DNA of 64,000 nucleotides from Nocardioides perillae (lineage in GTDB: Bacteria; Actinomycetota; Actinomycetes; Propionibacteriales; Nocardioidaceae), in assembly GCF_013409425.1 (NCBI RefSeq), contig NZ_JACCAC010000001.1, forward strand, positions 3,224,001 to 3,288,000, in the 5' to 3' direction. This document shows, one piece after another, positions 25,207 through 34,759 of this stretch. The position numbers and the translations under genes were made by a program. The notes below the pieces were generated by a model. The model saw only the letters and a program-made list of their open reading frames with translations. It had not been told where the DNA came from and made no database searches. How positions within the stretch are numbered: position 1 is the stretch's first letter; every line of letters starts with the position of its first letter.

Positions 25207-26843
25207 GCGACGGCGGGTACGCCGCGCCCGGGCCGCCGCCACCGCCGCCGTCCCCACCGCCGCCGCCACCACCTGTTGCCCCCGCACCCCCGGTGCCGGC
25301 CGGCAGCGGGTGGCGCCGGCTCGCTCCGCAGATGACCGTCGTCGACCCGCTGCGCACCCTGCGCGGCTTCGCCGTGCCGATCGTGATCGCCGTCGTCGGC
25401 ATCGGCTCCGGGGACGTGGGCCTGTCGCTGCGGCTGGCGCCGGTGATGCTCGCGGGCGCGCTGCTGCTCGGGCTCGTGCCGTGGTTGACCACCCGCTGGC
25501 AGGTCACGCCGACCCAGCTGCAGGTGCGCCGCGGGCTGATCAGCAGGCGCGTCGTGACCGCCCCCCTCGACCGCGTGCGCAGCGTCGACCTCGAGGCCTC
25601 GCTGCTCCACCGCGTGCTGGGGCTGGTGAAGGTGCAGGTCGGCACGGGCGTCGACGACACGCGCATCGAGCTCGACGCCCTCGCTCGCCACGAGGCCCAT
25701 GCGTTGCAGGCGTGGCTGCTGGCGCAGCGTGCCGCCCCGGCACCCGCCGACCACGCCGACCACGCCGAGCGCGTCGCGGAGGCCGCCCCGCCGACCCCAC
25801 CGGTGGAGGAGCTGGCGCGCATCGACTGGTCCTGGCTGCGCTTCGCGCCGTTCTCGCTGGCCCGGCTCGTGGTGGTGGCCGGCACCCTGGGCGTGCTCTC
25901 GCAGGTCCTCGACGACGTCGACCTCGTGAGCCGCGAGCGGGTCGAGGGCGTCCGCGACTTCGTGCTCGCCCAGGCCCTCGCGGCGGTGCTGGTCGTGGGC
26001 GTGGTCGGGGCGCTGGTGGCCTGGGTCGCCCTCTCGACGATCGGCTACGTCCTGCAGTGGTGGGACCTCCGGCTCGTGCGCACCGACGGCAGCCTCCGCA
26101 TGACCGCCGGTCTCGTCACCACCCGCAGCACCACGGTCGAGGAGGCGCGGGTGCGCGGGGTCCGGCTCAGCGAGCCGCCGCTCCTGCGCCTGGTCGGCGG
26201 CGCCGAGCTCGCGGTCCTGGCCACCGGCGTCGGCTCGGGTGGCACCACCTCCGTGCTGCCGCCGAGCCCCCGCACCGTCGACGTCGAGGTCGGCCACCGG
26301 GTGGTCGACGCCGGGGAGGCGGACCGGCCCCTCGACCTGCCGCTCACCGGCCACGGTCCGGCCGCGCGCCGTCGCGCGCACCTGCGGGCGCTGCGCGGCG
26401 TCCTGCCGCCCGTCGCCGCCGTGGTCGCCGCGGCCGTGTGGTGGGTCGTGCCGCCCGCGGCGGCCGCGACCGCCGTCGCGGCACTGCTGCTGCTCGCCCT
26501 GGGCGTCGGCGAGCTGTCGTGGCGCCACCTGGGGCACGCGCTGACCCCGGCCCACCTGGTGGCGGGCGCCCCGGCGGCCAGCCGCACGCGCACCGTGCTG
26601 GAGACCGACGGGGTGATTGGGTGGAACGTGACCCAGGGGTGGTTCCAACGGCGGGCGGGGCTCGTCACCCTCACCGCCACGACGGCCGCCGGCCCGGAGC
26701 GCGTCGTCGTGCACGACGTGCCGCGACAGGCCGCGCTCGACCTGGCGACGCGCGCGACCCCCGGGCTGCTCGAGCAGTTCCTGGTCGGGAACGGTGTCGA
26801 GCGGCCCGGGGGCCGGTCAGGCGCGACGGCTCAGGAGCCGTAG
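25203..26843 (+). CDS. PH domain membrane protein (YdbT-like)
   Basis: 546 aa, starting at a GTG that overlaps the YdbS-like stop (GTGA). A proline-rich N-terminus (about residues 8-35) precedes about six helices and repeated bPH_2 domains: ITWQVTPTQLQVRRGLISRR-like text near 95-115, then SVDLEASLLHRVLGLVKVQV, LRMTAGLVTTRSTTVEEARV, and a third near VIGWNVTQGWFQRRAGLVTL. This is the larger YdbT partner of the YdbS-like protein. The two are expected to form a membrane complex. Confidence 0.85.
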   Translation: MSDGGYAAPGPPPPPPSPPPPPPPVAPAPPVPAGSGWRRLAPQMTVVDPLRTLRGFAVPIVIAVVGIGSGDVGLSLRLAPVMLAGALLLGLVPWLTTRWQVTPTQLQVRRGLISRRVVTAPLDRVRSVDLEASLLHRVLGLVKVQVGTGVDDTRIELDALARHEAHALQAWLLAQRAAPAPADHADHAERVAEAAPPTPPVEELARIDWSWLRFAPFSLARLVVVAGTLGVLSQVLDDVDLVSRERVEGVRDFVLAQALAAVLVVGVVGALVAWVALSTIGYVLQWWDLRLVRTDGSLRMTAGLVTTRSTTVEEARVRGVRLSEPPLLRLVGGAELAVLATGVGSGGTTSVLPPSPRTVDVEVGHRVVDAGEADRPLDLPLTGHGPAARRRAHLRALRGVLPPVAAVVAAAVWWVVPPAAAATAVAALLLLALGVGELSWRHLGHALTPAHLVAGAPAASRTRTVLETDGVIGWNVTQGWFQRRAGLVTLTATTAAGPERVVVHDVPRQAALDLATRATPGLLEQFLVGNGVERPGGRSGATAQEP

Positions 26844-26914
26844 AGCGCCCGGACGCCCGCGGTCCGTGCTCGCACGTCACCCCGCTCCGCACGGGGGTCG
26901 TGCCGATGCCTCCG

Positions 26915-26920
26915 TAGGGT
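26915..26920 (+). promoter_or_regulatory. -10 element (TAGGGT) of leaderless xthA promoter
   Basis: TAGGGT ends 7 nt before the GTG at 26928. It decides the start over the GTG at 26919. Confidence 0.5.
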
Positions 26921-26927
26921 GGAGGTC

Positions 26928-27719
26928 GTGCGCCTCGCGACCTGGAACGTCAACTCCCTCCGCTCCCGCATCGACCGCGTCGAGGCCTTCCTCGACCGCC
27001 ACGAGGTCGACGTGCTCGCGCTGCAGGAGACCAAGGCCCGCGAGGACCAGCTGCCGCTGATGGGCCTGGAGTCGCGCGGCTACGAGGTCGCCGCCGCCGG
27101 CACCAGCCAGTGGAACGGCGTGGCGATCGTGAGCCGCGTGGGCCTCGACGACGTGCAGGTCGGCTTCCCCGAGGCCCCCGGCTGGGGCGACCCCCTCGAG
27201 ACCGAGTCGCGCGCGATCGGCGCGGTCTGCGGCGGCGTGCGGGTGTGGTCGCTCTACGTGCCCAACGGCCGCAAGCCCGACGACCCGCACTACGTCTACA
27301 AGCTCGACTGGCTCTCGCGGCTCCACGACGCAGCGCGGGGCTGGGTCGACGAGCCCACCGCGCTCGTCGGAGACTGGAACATCGCCCCGACCGACCAGGA
27401 CGTGTTCGACCCCGCGCAGTTCACGAAGTCCACCCACGTCACCCCGCCGGAGCGCGAGGCGTTCGGCCGCTTCCTCGAGACCGGGTACGCCGACGTGGTG
27501 CGCCCGCACGTGCCCGGCGACGCGGGCTACACCTACTGGGACTACTACCGCCAGCGCTTCGAGCGCAACCGCGGCATGCGCATCGACTTCGTGCTCGGCT
27601 CCCCCACCCTGGCCGAGCGGGTCACCGGCGCCTTCGTCGACCGCGACGAGCGGGACCCGGCCCAGGGCAGCGGCAGCCCGTCGGACCACGCGCCGGTGGT
27701 CGTCGACCTGGCCGACTGA
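26928..27719 (+). CDS. xthA: exodeoxyribonuclease III / AP endonuclease
   Basis: 263 aa. Exo III-family motifs are all present: N-terminus VRLATWNVNSLRSRI, LALQETKAREDQLP (metal Glu), VWSLYVPNGR, VGDWNIAP (catalytic Asp and Asn), and the C-terminal GMRIDFVLGS and SDHAPVVVDL. It repairs abasic sites and has 3'-5' exonuclease activity on double-stranded DNA. Start at GTG 26928 gives the family's standard N-terminus. Confidence 0.95.
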   Translation: MRLATWNVNSLRSRIDRVEAFLDRHEVDVLALQETKAREDQLPLMGLESRGYEVAAAGTSQWNGVAIVSRVGLDDVQVGFPEAPGWGDPLETESRAIGAVCGGVRVWSLYVPNGRKPDDPHYVYKLDWLSRLHDAARGWVDEPTALVGDWNIAPTDQDVFDPAQFTKSTHVTPPEREAFGRFLETGYADVVRPHVPGDAGYTYWDYYRQRFERNRGMRIDFVLGSPTLAERVTGAFVDRDERDPAQGSGSPSDHAPVVVDLAD

Positions 27720-27732
27720 CGGCCCTGACGGC

Positions 27733-29043
27733 TCAGCGGCGCGCGGCCCAGGCGCGAGCCTGGGTGCGCACCATCGCCACCGCGTCGTCGAGCACCAGGT
27801 TGACGTCGGTGAGGTGCAGTCCCCACGTCTCGTCGGGCGCCTCGCCGAGGTCGCGGGCTCCCGGCAGGGGCCGGGCCAGCAGCACGTGGGCGCCGGCCAC
27901 GCGCTGGCAGCGCACCGAGTAGCGCTCGGCGGGCACGACGTACGGCGTCGTGGCGTTGGGCGGTAGCCCGCGGAAGGTCTGCACGAGCAGCAGCCCGATG
28001 ACGCCCGGGAAGGGCTCGGAGCGCACGACGGTGCGAGCGGTGCGGCGGCGGTTGCCGGCGAGGTCGGCGGGGTTGGTGCAGACGACCTCGTACGCCGGGC
28101 CCGCCGGCAGGCCGTCCTCCTCGCGGGTCGCGGGGGGCCGGCCGAAGCGGCTGTCGGGCGGCGGAGGCTGGTCGAAGGTGCTCCACGCCGCGACGCAGCC
28201 CGTCTGGCGCGGGCGCTCGCAGACCGGCACGTGGCGGAAGTCGCCGCCGGTCGTGCGGCCGCGGCGCACCAGCACGTCGGCACCGGGGAGGACCGCCGAG
28301 ACCAGGCGCTGGCGCAGGGCGGGGCGCGGGTCGACCTGCTCGCGCACGAGCTTGCGCAGGATGCGGGTGCCCTGCGAGTGGGCGAGCAGCACGAAGCCGC
28401 GGCCCCTGCTGTCGCGGCGCAGGAAGCTGCGCCACGCGGCGAGCACGTCGGCGTAGGCCAGGTCGAAGAACTCCCGCTGCTGCGCGGGCGTGAAGGCGTC
28501 CTCCGCCGCCAGCGCGGGCAGCGTGCGCTGGCGGTAGACCGGCGCGAAGACCCGGCAGGTGGTCGAGAAGCGCGCCGCCTGCAGCTGCGCGACCGCGGCG
28601 ACCTCGGGGGCGCGCACGCGCAGGGCGTTGGGCTGGGGCTGGTTGCTCACCGTGGGGTAGACGTAGAAGCAGTCGACCGCCGGCCGCGGGTCGGTGCGCG
28701 GCGTGGTGGTCGTCGACGACCCGTCGGCGCGCTGCACCGTCGTCTCCTGGCTGCCGCGGCAGGGGTCCTGCGCCTCCGGCAGGCCGGGGTGGCACAGCCA
28801 CAGCACGTCGTCCGCAGCGCCCGGCTCGCCGGACGGCACCGGGACGGCGGGGACGTCCGGGAGCGCCGTGGTCGCGGTGGTCGCGGCCGTCGCCGTGGTC
28901 GTCGCCGTGGCCGTCGCCGCGGTGGTCGCCGCGGTGGTCGCCGCGGTGGTCGGCGCAGCCACGAGGGGCGTGACGAGGGCGAGCAGCGCGAGGGCGGCGA
29001 GCACGACGGGGTGCGGGACGGGGGACGGGACGGACCGGGGCAC
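27733..29043 (-). CDS. secreted DUF3089 alpha/beta-hydrolase-like protein
   Basis: 436 aa. A signal peptide (VVLAALALLALVTPLVAAP) is followed by a long alanine/threonine tract (about residues 31-60) encoded by near-repeats of GCGGCGACCACC. The folded part begins at WLCHPGLPEAQDPC and has the family marker FYVYPTVS, the nucleophile elbow LLAHSQGTRILRKL and the CTNPADL segment. DUF3089 proteins are probable secreted lipases or esterases; substrate unknown. The A/T tract may be a spacer through the cell wall or a glycosylated region. Confidence 0.8.
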   Translation of the reverse strand: MPRSVPSPVPHPVVLAALALLALVTPLVAAPTTAATTAATTAATATATTTATAATTATTALPDVPAVPVPSGEPGAADDVLWLCHPGLPEAQDPCRGSQETTVQRADGSSTTTTPRTDPRPAVDCFYVYPTVSNQPQPNALRVRAPEVAAVAQLQAARFSTTCRVFAPVYRQRTLPALAAEDAFTPAQQREFFDLAYADVLAAWRSFLRRDSRGRGFVLLAHSQGTRILRKLVREQVDPRPALRQRLVSAVLPGADVLVRRGRTTGGDFRHVPVCERPRQTGCVAAWSTFDQPPPPDSRFGRPPATREEDGLPAGPAYEVVCTNPADLAGNRRRTARTVVRSEPFPGVIGLLLVQTFRGLPPNATTPYVVPAERYSVRCQRVAGAHVLLARPLPGARDLGEAPDETWGLHLTDVNLVLDDAVAMVRTQARAWAARR

Positions 29044-29125
29044 GTCGGGGTCAACGAGCCGCCCCGCCCGACGTCATGCGCGCGCGTGACGGACGAGGAG
29101 GCAGCAGCCGCTCCCCCCCTCCCCC

Positions 29126-29207
29126 GGGGGAAGAAGAGTCCGGGACATGCTCGAACGTTCGTGCAAGGGGTGCTCGAACGTTCGAGCAAGGCGCAGACTC
29201 TTCCCCC
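29126..29207. promoter_or_regulatory. nested palindromes: two 18-bp operator-like sites in a larger inverted repeat
   Basis: Two copies of an 18-bp palindrome lie 23 bp apart centre to centre: TGCTCGAACGTTCGTGCA (29148-29165, one mismatched pair) and TGCTCGAACGTTCGAGCA (29171-29188, perfect). Both are followed by AGG. The pair is enclosed by outer arms GGGGGAAG...GAGTC (29126-29140) and GACTCTTCCCCC (29196-29207). This is in the divergent region between the DUF3089 gene and rmuC and looks like a dimeric-repressor binding region or a terminator-like fold. Confidence 0.6.
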
Positions 29208-29337
29208 TTCCCCGAGGCCCCGCCGCGCGTCGCGCCGCGCCCCGCCGCGCACCCCGCCGCGCCCCGCCCAGGTCCGGGAGGCGCCCCGCCCCAGCGCGCC
29301 GCGGGCGGGGCTACGACGGCTGTCGGTGGTCGCCGCC

Positions 29338-30462
29338 ATGCTGGCCCGCATGGACCTCGGCACCGTGCTCCCCCTCGCCCTCGGCCTGCTGCTCGCGCTC
29401 CTGGTGGGGCTCGCGCTCGGGGCGGTGGGTGGTGTGCTGTGGAGCCGCGCGCGGGCCGCGGACGCGCCCGCGGTCGACCCGGCGGCGCTCGCGGGCGTGG
29501 CCGACGCGGCGGTCGTGCGCGACGGCCTCGACCGGCTGCAGCACCAGCTCGGCGAGCTCGCCCGCGACCGCGCCAGCTGGCAGGGCCGGCTCGCCCAGCA
29601 GGTGGAGGACGTGCGCCACGGCACCGAGCTGCTGCGGCGCGAGACCCGGGCGCTGAGCACGGCGCTGCGCAAGCCGCAGGTGCGCGGTCGGTGGGGCGAG
29701 ATGCACCTGCGCCGGGCGGTGGAGCTCGCGGGTCTCGTCGACCGGTGCGACTTCGAGGAGCAGGTGCGGCTCGCCGACGGGGCGCTGCGGCCCGACCTGG
29801 TCGTGCGGCTCGCGGGCGGCCGCAGCGTCGTGGTCGACGCCAAGGTGCCGCTCGACGCCTTCCTCGACGCCACCGAGGTCGACGACGAGCCGGGCGAGGC
29901 CGACCCGGCGGCGGCCGCCGAGGAGCGCGAGCACCACCTGCGCCGCCACGCCGCGCAACTGCGCAGCCACGTCGAGGCGCTGGCGGCGCGGCGCTACTGG
30001 CGGGCGCTGCCGAGCTCGCCGGAGTTCGTCGTGCTCTTCGTGCCGGGCGAGTCGTTCCTCGCCGCCGCGCTCGAGGCCGACCCTCGACTGCTCGACGACG
30101 CAGCGGCACAGCGGGTCGTCCTGGCCACGCCCACCACGCTCATCGCCCTGCTGCGCACCGTCGCGCTCGGGTGGACCCAGGAGTCGCTCGCCGACCGCGC
30201 CGACGAGATCCAGCGGCTGGGGCGCGACCTGCACGACCGGCTCGCCGTGCTGTCGGGCCACCTCGACTCGCTCGGCCGCTCCCTCACGGCGGCGGTGGGC
30301 CACTACAACGCCACCGTCGGGTCCTACGAGGCGCGCGTGCTCGTCGCCGCGCGCCGGTTCGGCGAGGCGGGGCTGTCCGACGAGCCCCTAGGGCCCGTCC
30401 GGCAGGTGGAGCAGGCCACCCGCTCGGTCGCCCCCGCGGCGAGCCGCCCGCACAGCGCCTGA
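29338..30462 (+). CDS. rmuC: RmuC-family DNA recombination protein
   Basis: 374 aa: one N-terminal transmembrane helix (VLPLALGLLLALLVGLALGAV), a short coiled coil (residues about 50-110) and the RmuC nuclease-like core: KPQVRGRWGEMHLRRAVELAG, CDFEEQ, LRPDLVVRL, VVVDAKVPLDAFL, and EFVVLFVPGESFLAAAL. RmuC limits inversions at short inverted repeats. ATG 29338 is used; ATG 29350 and GTG 29326 are alternatives. The palindromic region at 29126-29207 precedes it. Confidence 0.88.
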   Translation: MLARMDLGTVLPLALGLLLALLVGLALGAVGGVLWSRARAADAPAVDPAALAGVADAAVVRDGLDRLQHQLGELARDRASWQGRLAQQVEDVRHGTELLRRETRALSTALRKPQVRGRWGEMHLRRAVELAGLVDRCDFEEQVRLADGALRPDLVVRLAGGRSVVVDAKVPLDAFLDATEVDDEPGEADPAAAAEEREHHLRRHAAQLRSHVEALAARRYWRALPSSPEFVVLFVPGESFLAAALEADPRLLDDAAAQRVVLATPTTLIALLRTVALGWTQESLADRADEIQRLGRDLHDRLAVLSGHLDSLGRSLTAAVGHYNATVGSYEARVLVAARRFGEAGLSDEPLGPVRQVEQATRSVAPAASRPHSA

Positions 30463-30471
30463 GGGGTCACC

Positions 30472-30477
30472 TAGCGT
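30472..30477 (+). promoter_or_regulatory. -10 element (TAGCGT) before the DUF6542 gene
   Basis: TAGCGT ends 7 nt before the GTG at 30485. A GAGGGG at 30461-30466 could alternatively serve a GTG at 30476, so the start has two possible readings. Confidence 0.35.
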
Positions 30478-30484
30478 GCGGCAC

Positions 30485-30943
30485 GTGAGCCCGCAGGCCC
30501 CGCTCCCCCCGCTGCCGCCCACGGCGCGGCTCCCGCGCGCCGACCGGCCGAGCGAGGCCGGGCACCGGGTCGCGGCTCTGGGCGCCGCGCTCGTGCTCGC
30601 CGCCGCGGCCTTCGACCTCACCTTCTCCGGCCGGCTCACGATGTTCTTCGACCTGGCCTTCGTCGTCGCCTGCCTCGGCCTGGCGCTCGCCGTGCGCACC
30701 GACGACGTCTTCACCGTGGGGGTGCTGCCACCGCTGCTGATGCTGGCCGCCTTCGTGCTGCTCGCCGCCGTCGACCCCGCCGCCCTCGACGCCCCCGGCG
30801 ACGGCGTCGTCCAGGCGACCGTCACCGGGCTGGCGCACCACAGCGCGGCGCTGGCCAGCGGCTACGCGCTGTGCCTGGCGACCCTCGCCGTGCGTCGCCG
30901 GCAGGCTCAGTCGTCGAACCGCGAGGTGTCGCCCGCGCCCTGA
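30485..30943 (+). CDS. DUF6542-type small membrane protein
   Basis: 152 aa, four predicted helices: VAALGAALVLAAAAFDLTF, MFFDLAFVVACLGLALAV, VGVLPPLLMLAAFVLLAAV and ALASGYALCLATLAV. A short proline-rich start (PQAPLPPLPPTARLP) precedes them. A protein of this kind commonly lies near xseA/ispH and ychF in actinobacteria; function unknown. It overlaps the convergent yciO-type gene by 37 bp. GTG 30476 would add three residues. Confidence 0.7.
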   Translation: MSPQAPLPPLPPTARLPRADRPSEAGHRVAALGAALVLAAAAFDLTFSGRLTMFFDLAFVVACLGLALAVRTDDVFTVGVLPPLLMLAAFVLLAAVDPAALDAPGDGVVQATVTGLAHHSAALASGYALCLATLAVRRRQAQSSNREVSPAP

Positions 30944-31530
30944 CGCAGCACCTCGGGCACCCCGGAGGAGAAGTCGACGACGGAGGTGGGCTCGGCCGAC
31001 GGCTCGCCCGACTCGACCACGACGTCGACGAGGTGGTCGAGCTCCTCCTTGACCTCCCAGCCCTGCGTGCGGGGCTCGGTCTCCCCCGGCATGATCAGCG
31101 TCGACGTCAGCAGCGGCTCGCCGAGCCGGTCGAGGATCGCGCAGACGACCGGGTGGTCGGTGATGCGCACCCCGACGGTCTTCTTCTTCGGGTGCATGAG
31201 CCGCCGCGGCACCTCGCGGGTCGCGGTGAGGATGAAGGTGTAGGGCCCTGGCGTCGTCGCCTTGATCGCCCGGAAGGCGGCGTTGTCGACGACGACCATC
31301 TGGCCCAGCTGCGCGAAGTCCTTGCACATGAGCGTGAAGTGGTGGCGGTCGTCGAGCTCGCGGATCGCGAGGATGCGGTCACGGCCCTCGCGGTTGCCCA
31401 GCTGGCAGCCCAGGGCGTAGCCCGAGTCGGTGGGGTAGGCGATGAGCGCGTCGTCGCGCAGCTGCTGCACGACCTGGTCGACGAGCCGCGGCTGCGGGTC
31501 GACCGGGTGGACGTCGAGGTAGCGCGCCAT
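30907..31530 (-). CDS. yciO: YciO-type Sua5/YrdC family protein
   Basis: 207 aa. Family text is clear: LIAYPTDSGYALGCQLGN, RILAIRELDDRHHFTLMCKD, TPGPYTFILTATREVPRRL, KKKTVGVRITDHPVV and LLTSTLIMPGE. This follows the YciO branch of the Sua5/YrdC fold (L-threonylcarbamoyl-AMP synthase superfamily) rather than the TsaC/Sua5 branch, so the annotation as threonylcarbamoyladenylate synthase should be taken with care. The ATG overlaps the ispH stop (ATGA), so it is co-transcribed with ispH. Confidence 0.85.
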   Translation of the reverse strand: MARYLDVHPVDPQPRLVDQVVQQLRDDALIAYPTDSGYALGCQLGNREGRDRILAIRELDDRHHFTLMCKDFAQLGQMVVVDNAAFRAIKATTPGPYTFILTATREVPRRLMHPKKKTVGVRITDHPVVCAILDRLGEPLLTSTLIMPGETEPRTQGWEVKEELDHLVDVVVESGEPSAEPTSVVDFSSGVPEVLRQGAGDTSRFDD

Positions 31531-32546
31531 CAGCCGCGCCCGGCGCGTCCCGCCTGCTCGGCGGCGCGCATGTCGCGCCGCAGCTCCGGCGGGAGGGCGA
31601 AGACCAGCGACTCCTCGGCCGTGTGCACCGCGCGGGCGTCGGGGTAGCCGCGCTCGGCGAGGTGCGCGAGCACCCCGTCGACCAGCTCCTCGGGCACCGA
31701 GGCGCCGCTCGTGACCGAGACGGTGCGCACGCCCTCGAGCCAGGACTCCTCGATCTCGGAGGCGTCGTCGACGCGGTAAGCCGCCCGGGCGCCGGCCTCG
31801 AGCGCGACCTCCGCGAGCCGCACGCTGTTGGAGGAGTTGGCCGAGCCGACGACGATCACCAGGTCGGCGTCGGGGCTGATCTCCTTCACCGCGAGCTGGC
31901 GGTTCTGGGTGGCGTAGCAGATGTCGTCGCTCGGCGGGTCGAGCAGCTCGGGGAAGCGCTCGCGCAGCGCGCGGACCGTCTCCATCGTCTCGTCGACCGA
32001 CAGCGTCGTCTGCGAGAGCCACGCGACGCGCGAGGGGTCGCGCACCTGCACCCGCGCCACGTCGTCGGGGCCGTCGACGAGCTGGATGTGCTCGGGGGCC
32101 TCGCCCGCGGTGCCCTCCACCTCCTCGTGGCCGGCGTGGCCGATGAGCAGGATGTCGTAGTCCTCGGCCGCGAAGCGCTTGGCCTCGTGGTGCACCTTCG
32201 TCACCAGCGGGCAGGTCGCGTCGATGGTCTTGAGCGACCGCTCCGCGGCCTGGCGGTGCACCTCCGGCGACACGCCGTGGGCGGAGAACACCACGGTCGC
32301 GCCCTGCGGCACCTCGTCGAGCTCTTCGACGAAGACGGCGCCCCGCTCCTCCAGGGTGGAGACGACGTGCTTGTTGTGCACGATCTGCTTGCGCACGTAG
32401 ACGGGCGCGCCGTAGAGGTCCAGGGCCTTCTCGACCGTGATGACCGCGCGGTCGACGCCGGCGCAGTAGCCGCGCGGCGCGGCGAGGAGGACCTCGCGGG
32501 CCTCGTCGGGCGACAGGACGGGCGGCGTGCCCAGGTCGGTGGTCAT
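31530..32546 (-). CDS. ispH: 4-hydroxy-3-methylbut-2-enyl diphosphate reductase
   Basis: 338 aa. IspH (LytB) makes IPP and DMAPP in the last step of the MEP isoprenoid pathway using a [4Fe-4S] cluster. The three cluster cysteines lie in [11 protein letters not shown] (about residue 28), [12 protein letters not shown] and [11 protein letters not shown]. The active-site TQNR and [11 protein letters not shown] segments are present. ATG 32546 is preceded by TAGACT with a 7-nt gap. Divergent from xseA. Confidence 0.95.
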   Translation of the reverse strand: MTTDLGTPPVLSPDEAREVLLAAPRGYCAGVDRAVITVEKALDLYGAPVYVRKQIVHNKHVVSTLEERGAVFVEELDEVPQGATVVFSAHGVSPEVHRQAAERSLKTIDATCPLVTKVHHEAKRFAAEDYDILLIGHAGHEEVEGTAGEAPEHIQLVDGPDDVARVQVRDPSRVAWLSQTTLSVDETMETVRALRERFPELLDPPSDDICYATQNRQLAVKEISPDADLVIVVGSANSSNSVRLAEVALEAGARAAYRVDDASEIEESWLEGVRTVSVTSGASVPEELVDGVLAHLAERGYPDARAVHTAEESLVFALPPELRRDMRAAEQAGRAGRG

Positions 32547-32553
32547 GGCCCCG

Positions 32554-32559
32554 AGTCTA
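32554..32559 (-). promoter_or_regulatory. -10 element (TAGACT) of leaderless ispH promoter
   Basis: TAGACT on the minus strand, 7 nt before ATG 32546. Confidence 0.5.
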
Positions 32560-32620
32560 GGCGGGACGCGAGCGGCAGCCGCCTCCCCAGCCGCCTCCCG
32601 CCGCTGTCGGCGCCCTGGCC

Positions 32621-32626
32621 TAGTCT
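32621..32626 (+). promoter_or_regulatory. -10 element (TAGTCT) of leaderless xseA promoter
   Basis: TAGTCT ends 6 nt before the GTG at 32633. It favours that start over the ATG at 32639. Back to back with the ispH promoter. Confidence 0.5.
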
Positions 32627-32632
32627 CCCGAG

Positions 32633-33904
32633 GTGGCCATGGACACCTCCCTCGAGTCGCCGGCGCCGGTCCGGCAGGTGGCCAACGCCATCGCGGGGTG
32701 GATCGACCGCCTCGGCGCCGTGTGGGTCGAGGGGCAGGTCGCCCAGGTGACGCGCCGGCCCGGCATGGCCACGGTCTTCATGACGCTGCGCGACCCGGTG
32801 GCCGACCTGTCCATCACCGTCACCTGCTCGCGGGTGCTCTTCGACGGCCTCACCCCGCCGCTGGTCGAGGGGGCCAGCGTCGTGTGCCACGCCAAGCCGT
32901 CCTTCTACGCCAACCGCGGCTCCCTCTCGCTCTACGCCCGCGACATCCGCACCGTCGGGCTCGGCGAGCTGCTCGCCCGCCTCGAGCGCCGCCGTCAGCT
33001 GCTGGCCGCCGAGGGCCTCTTCGAGCAGCGCCTCAAGCGCCCGCTGCCCTTCCTGCCCCGCACGGTCGGGCTGGTCACCGCGCCGCGCTCCGCGGCCGAG
33101 CGCGACGTCGTCGACAACGCCCGCCGCCGCTGGCCGTCGGTGCGCTTCACCACGGCGTACGCCGCGATGCAGGGCCCGCGGTCGGCCGCCGAGGTGCTGG
33201 AGGGCCTCGACCGGCTCGAGCGCGACCCCGAGGTCGACGTGGTGGTGGTCGCCCGCGGCGGCGGCTCGGTGGAGGACCTGCTGCCCTTCAGCGACGAGGC
33301 CCTGCTGCGCGCGGTGCACCGCATGCGCACCCCGGTCGTCTCCGCGATCGGCCACGAGCAGGACTCCCCGCTCCTCGACCTCGTCGCCGACGTGCGCGCC
33401 TCCACCCCGACCGACGCCGCCCGCCTGGTGGTGCCCGACCACGCCGAGGAGCAGGCCCGGGTGCGCGGCGCGCGCGACCGGCTGCGCGACCTCGTCGTCG
33501 GCCGGGTCGAGCGCGAGCAGGCCGGGCTCGACGCCCTCCGCGCGCGCCCCGCGATGGCCGACCCGCGCACCCTGCTCGACCGGCGTGCCGAGGAGGTCGA
33601 CGCGCTGCGCGAGCGCACCCGCCGCTGCCTGCGCCACCAGCTCGACCGCGCGGGCGACGACCTGGGCCACCAGCTGGCCCGGGCCCGCGCCCTCTCGCCC
33701 CTGGCCACCCTGCGCCGCGGCTACGCCGTGCTGCAGGACGCCGACGGCCACGTCGTCACGACCCTCGACGCCGTCGCGCCCGGCGCCGCGGTCCACGTGC
33801 GCGTCGCCGACGGCCGGGTCGCGGCCACCGTCACCGGCACCGAGGCCCTGCCCACCGATCCCCCCGCCGCGCCCGCGACCACCCAGGAGGCACCCCGTGG
33901 CTGA
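32633..33904 (+). CDS. xseA: exodeoxyribonuclease VII large subunit
   Basis: 423 aa. N-terminal OB fold ([20 protein letters not shown]) is followed by the catalytic domain: [57 protein letters not shown] and [16 protein letters not shown] coiled coil and a C-terminal segment ([19 protein letters not shown]) complete it. With XseB it degrades single-stranded DNA in both directions. It overlaps xseB by 8 bp. Confidence 0.95.
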   Translation: MAMDTSLESPAPVRQVANAIAGWIDRLGAVWVEGQVAQVTRRPGMATVFMTLRDPVADLSITVTCSRVLFDGLTPPLVEGASVVCHAKPSFYANRGSLSLYARDIRTVGLGELLARLERRRQLLAAEGLFEQRLKRPLPFLPRTVGLVTAPRSAAERDVVDNARRRWPSVRFTTAYAAMQGPRSAAEVLEGLDRLERDPEVDVVVVARGGGSVEDLLPFSDEALLRAVHRMRTPVVSAIGHEQDSPLLDLVADVRASTPTDAARLVVPDHAEEQARVRGARDRLRDLVVGRVEREQAGLDALRARPAMADPRTLLDRRAEEVDALRERTRRCLRHQLDRAGDDLGHQLARARALSPLATLRRGYAVLQDADGHVVTTLDAVAPGAAVHVRVADGRVAATVTGTEALPTDPPAAPATTQEAPRG

Positions 33905-34163
33905 GCAGCAGTCCCCCGCGAGCCCGAGCTACGAGGAGGCGCGCGCCGAGCTGGTCGAGGTGGTGCGCGCCCTCGAGGCCGGCGGCACCACGCTCGAGGA
34001 GTCCCTCGCGCTGTGGGAGCGCGGTGAGCGGCTCGCCCGCACCTGCCAGGACTGGCTCGACGGCGCCCGCCGGCGGCTCGACGCCGTGCTCGACGCCGAC
34101 ACCGGAGCCGACGGCGACAGCGCCGCCACCGGCGACGACGGGGAGGGTCAGCCCGCCGGCTGA
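33897..34163 (+). CDS. xseB: exodeoxyribonuclease VII small subunit
   Basis: 88 aa. Typical XseB helices: [40 protein letters not shown] then [12 protein letters not shown]. The GTG at 33897 has AGGAGG 6 nt upstream and overlaps the xseA stop. An acidic tail extends past the usual end (about residue 70). The 3' end overlaps the convergent DUF4245 gene by 16 bp. Confidence 0.93.
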   Translation: MAEQQSPASPSYEEARAELVEVVRALEAGGTTLEESLALWERGERLARTCQDWLDGARRRLDAVLDADTGADGDSAATGDDGEGQPAG

Positions 34164-34759
34164 GCCTGCGCCGCGGGCAGCTCCTCAAGGGTCTCGACGA
34201 AGGTCGCGAGGTCCTCGGCCGGGGCCGAGCCGTGCACGACGACGGCGGTCGTCCCGAGGTCGGCGACCCAGGCGAGGTCCTCGCCCACCTCGTAGGCCTG
34301 CCAGCGCGTCGCGACGGCCGCGTCCGCCACCTCCACCGGGTCGACCTCGACGGGCTCGTCGTCGGGGTAGGTCGACTCGAGCAGCTCGTCGGGCTCGACG
34401 TCGCCGTGCCGCAGCCCGACGAAGCGCTCCTCGTCGGTCAGCACCCCGAGGCGCCACACCGGCGGGGCGCCGCGCTCGACCTCGGCGCTGGTGGCGATCC
34501 AGCCCGACGGCAGGGTCGACGGGAGCACGACCGGGATCCCCGCGCGCGCCACGGCCTCGCCGGCCTCGCGGTAGTCCACCGGCGTCGGGCCGACCTCGAG
34601 CTCCTCGCGGAAGAGCGCGCGGTAGCCCACGATCAGCAGCACCACGCCGACGAGCACCACCATCGCGGCCACGAGGCCGGAGAAGGAGCGCTCGTAGCGG
34701 CCGGGGCGCCCGGCGGGTGCAGCAGCGGTGGGTCCGGCGGTCGGGCGGGGCTCGCTCAC
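34148..34759 (-). CDS. DUF4245 membrane-anchored protein
   Basis: 203 aa. A proline-rich cytoplasmic start, one transmembrane helix ([21 protein letters not shown], about residues 29-50) and an external domain with [33 protein letters not shown] and [16 protein letters not shown]. This pattern is the DUF4245 family, commonly found between xseB and glpX in actinobacteria. Function unknown. GTG 34759 is the start that matches the family N-terminus. Confidence 0.8.
   Translation of the reverse strand: MSEPRPTAGPTAAAPAGRPGRYERSFSGLVAAMVVLVGVVLLIVGYRALFREELEVGPTPVDYREAGEAVARAGIPVVLPSTLPSGWIATSAEVERGAPPVWRLGVLTDEERFVGLRHGDVEPDELLESTYPDDEPVEVDPVEVADAAVATRWQAYEVGEDLAWVADLGTTAVVVHGSAPAEDLATFVETLEELPAAQAQPAG

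Noticed and set aside
29148..29188. LexA/SOS boxes before rmuC
   Set aside because: The palindrome has no 4-nt spacer between CGAAC and GTTCG, unlike the actinobacterial LexA consensus.
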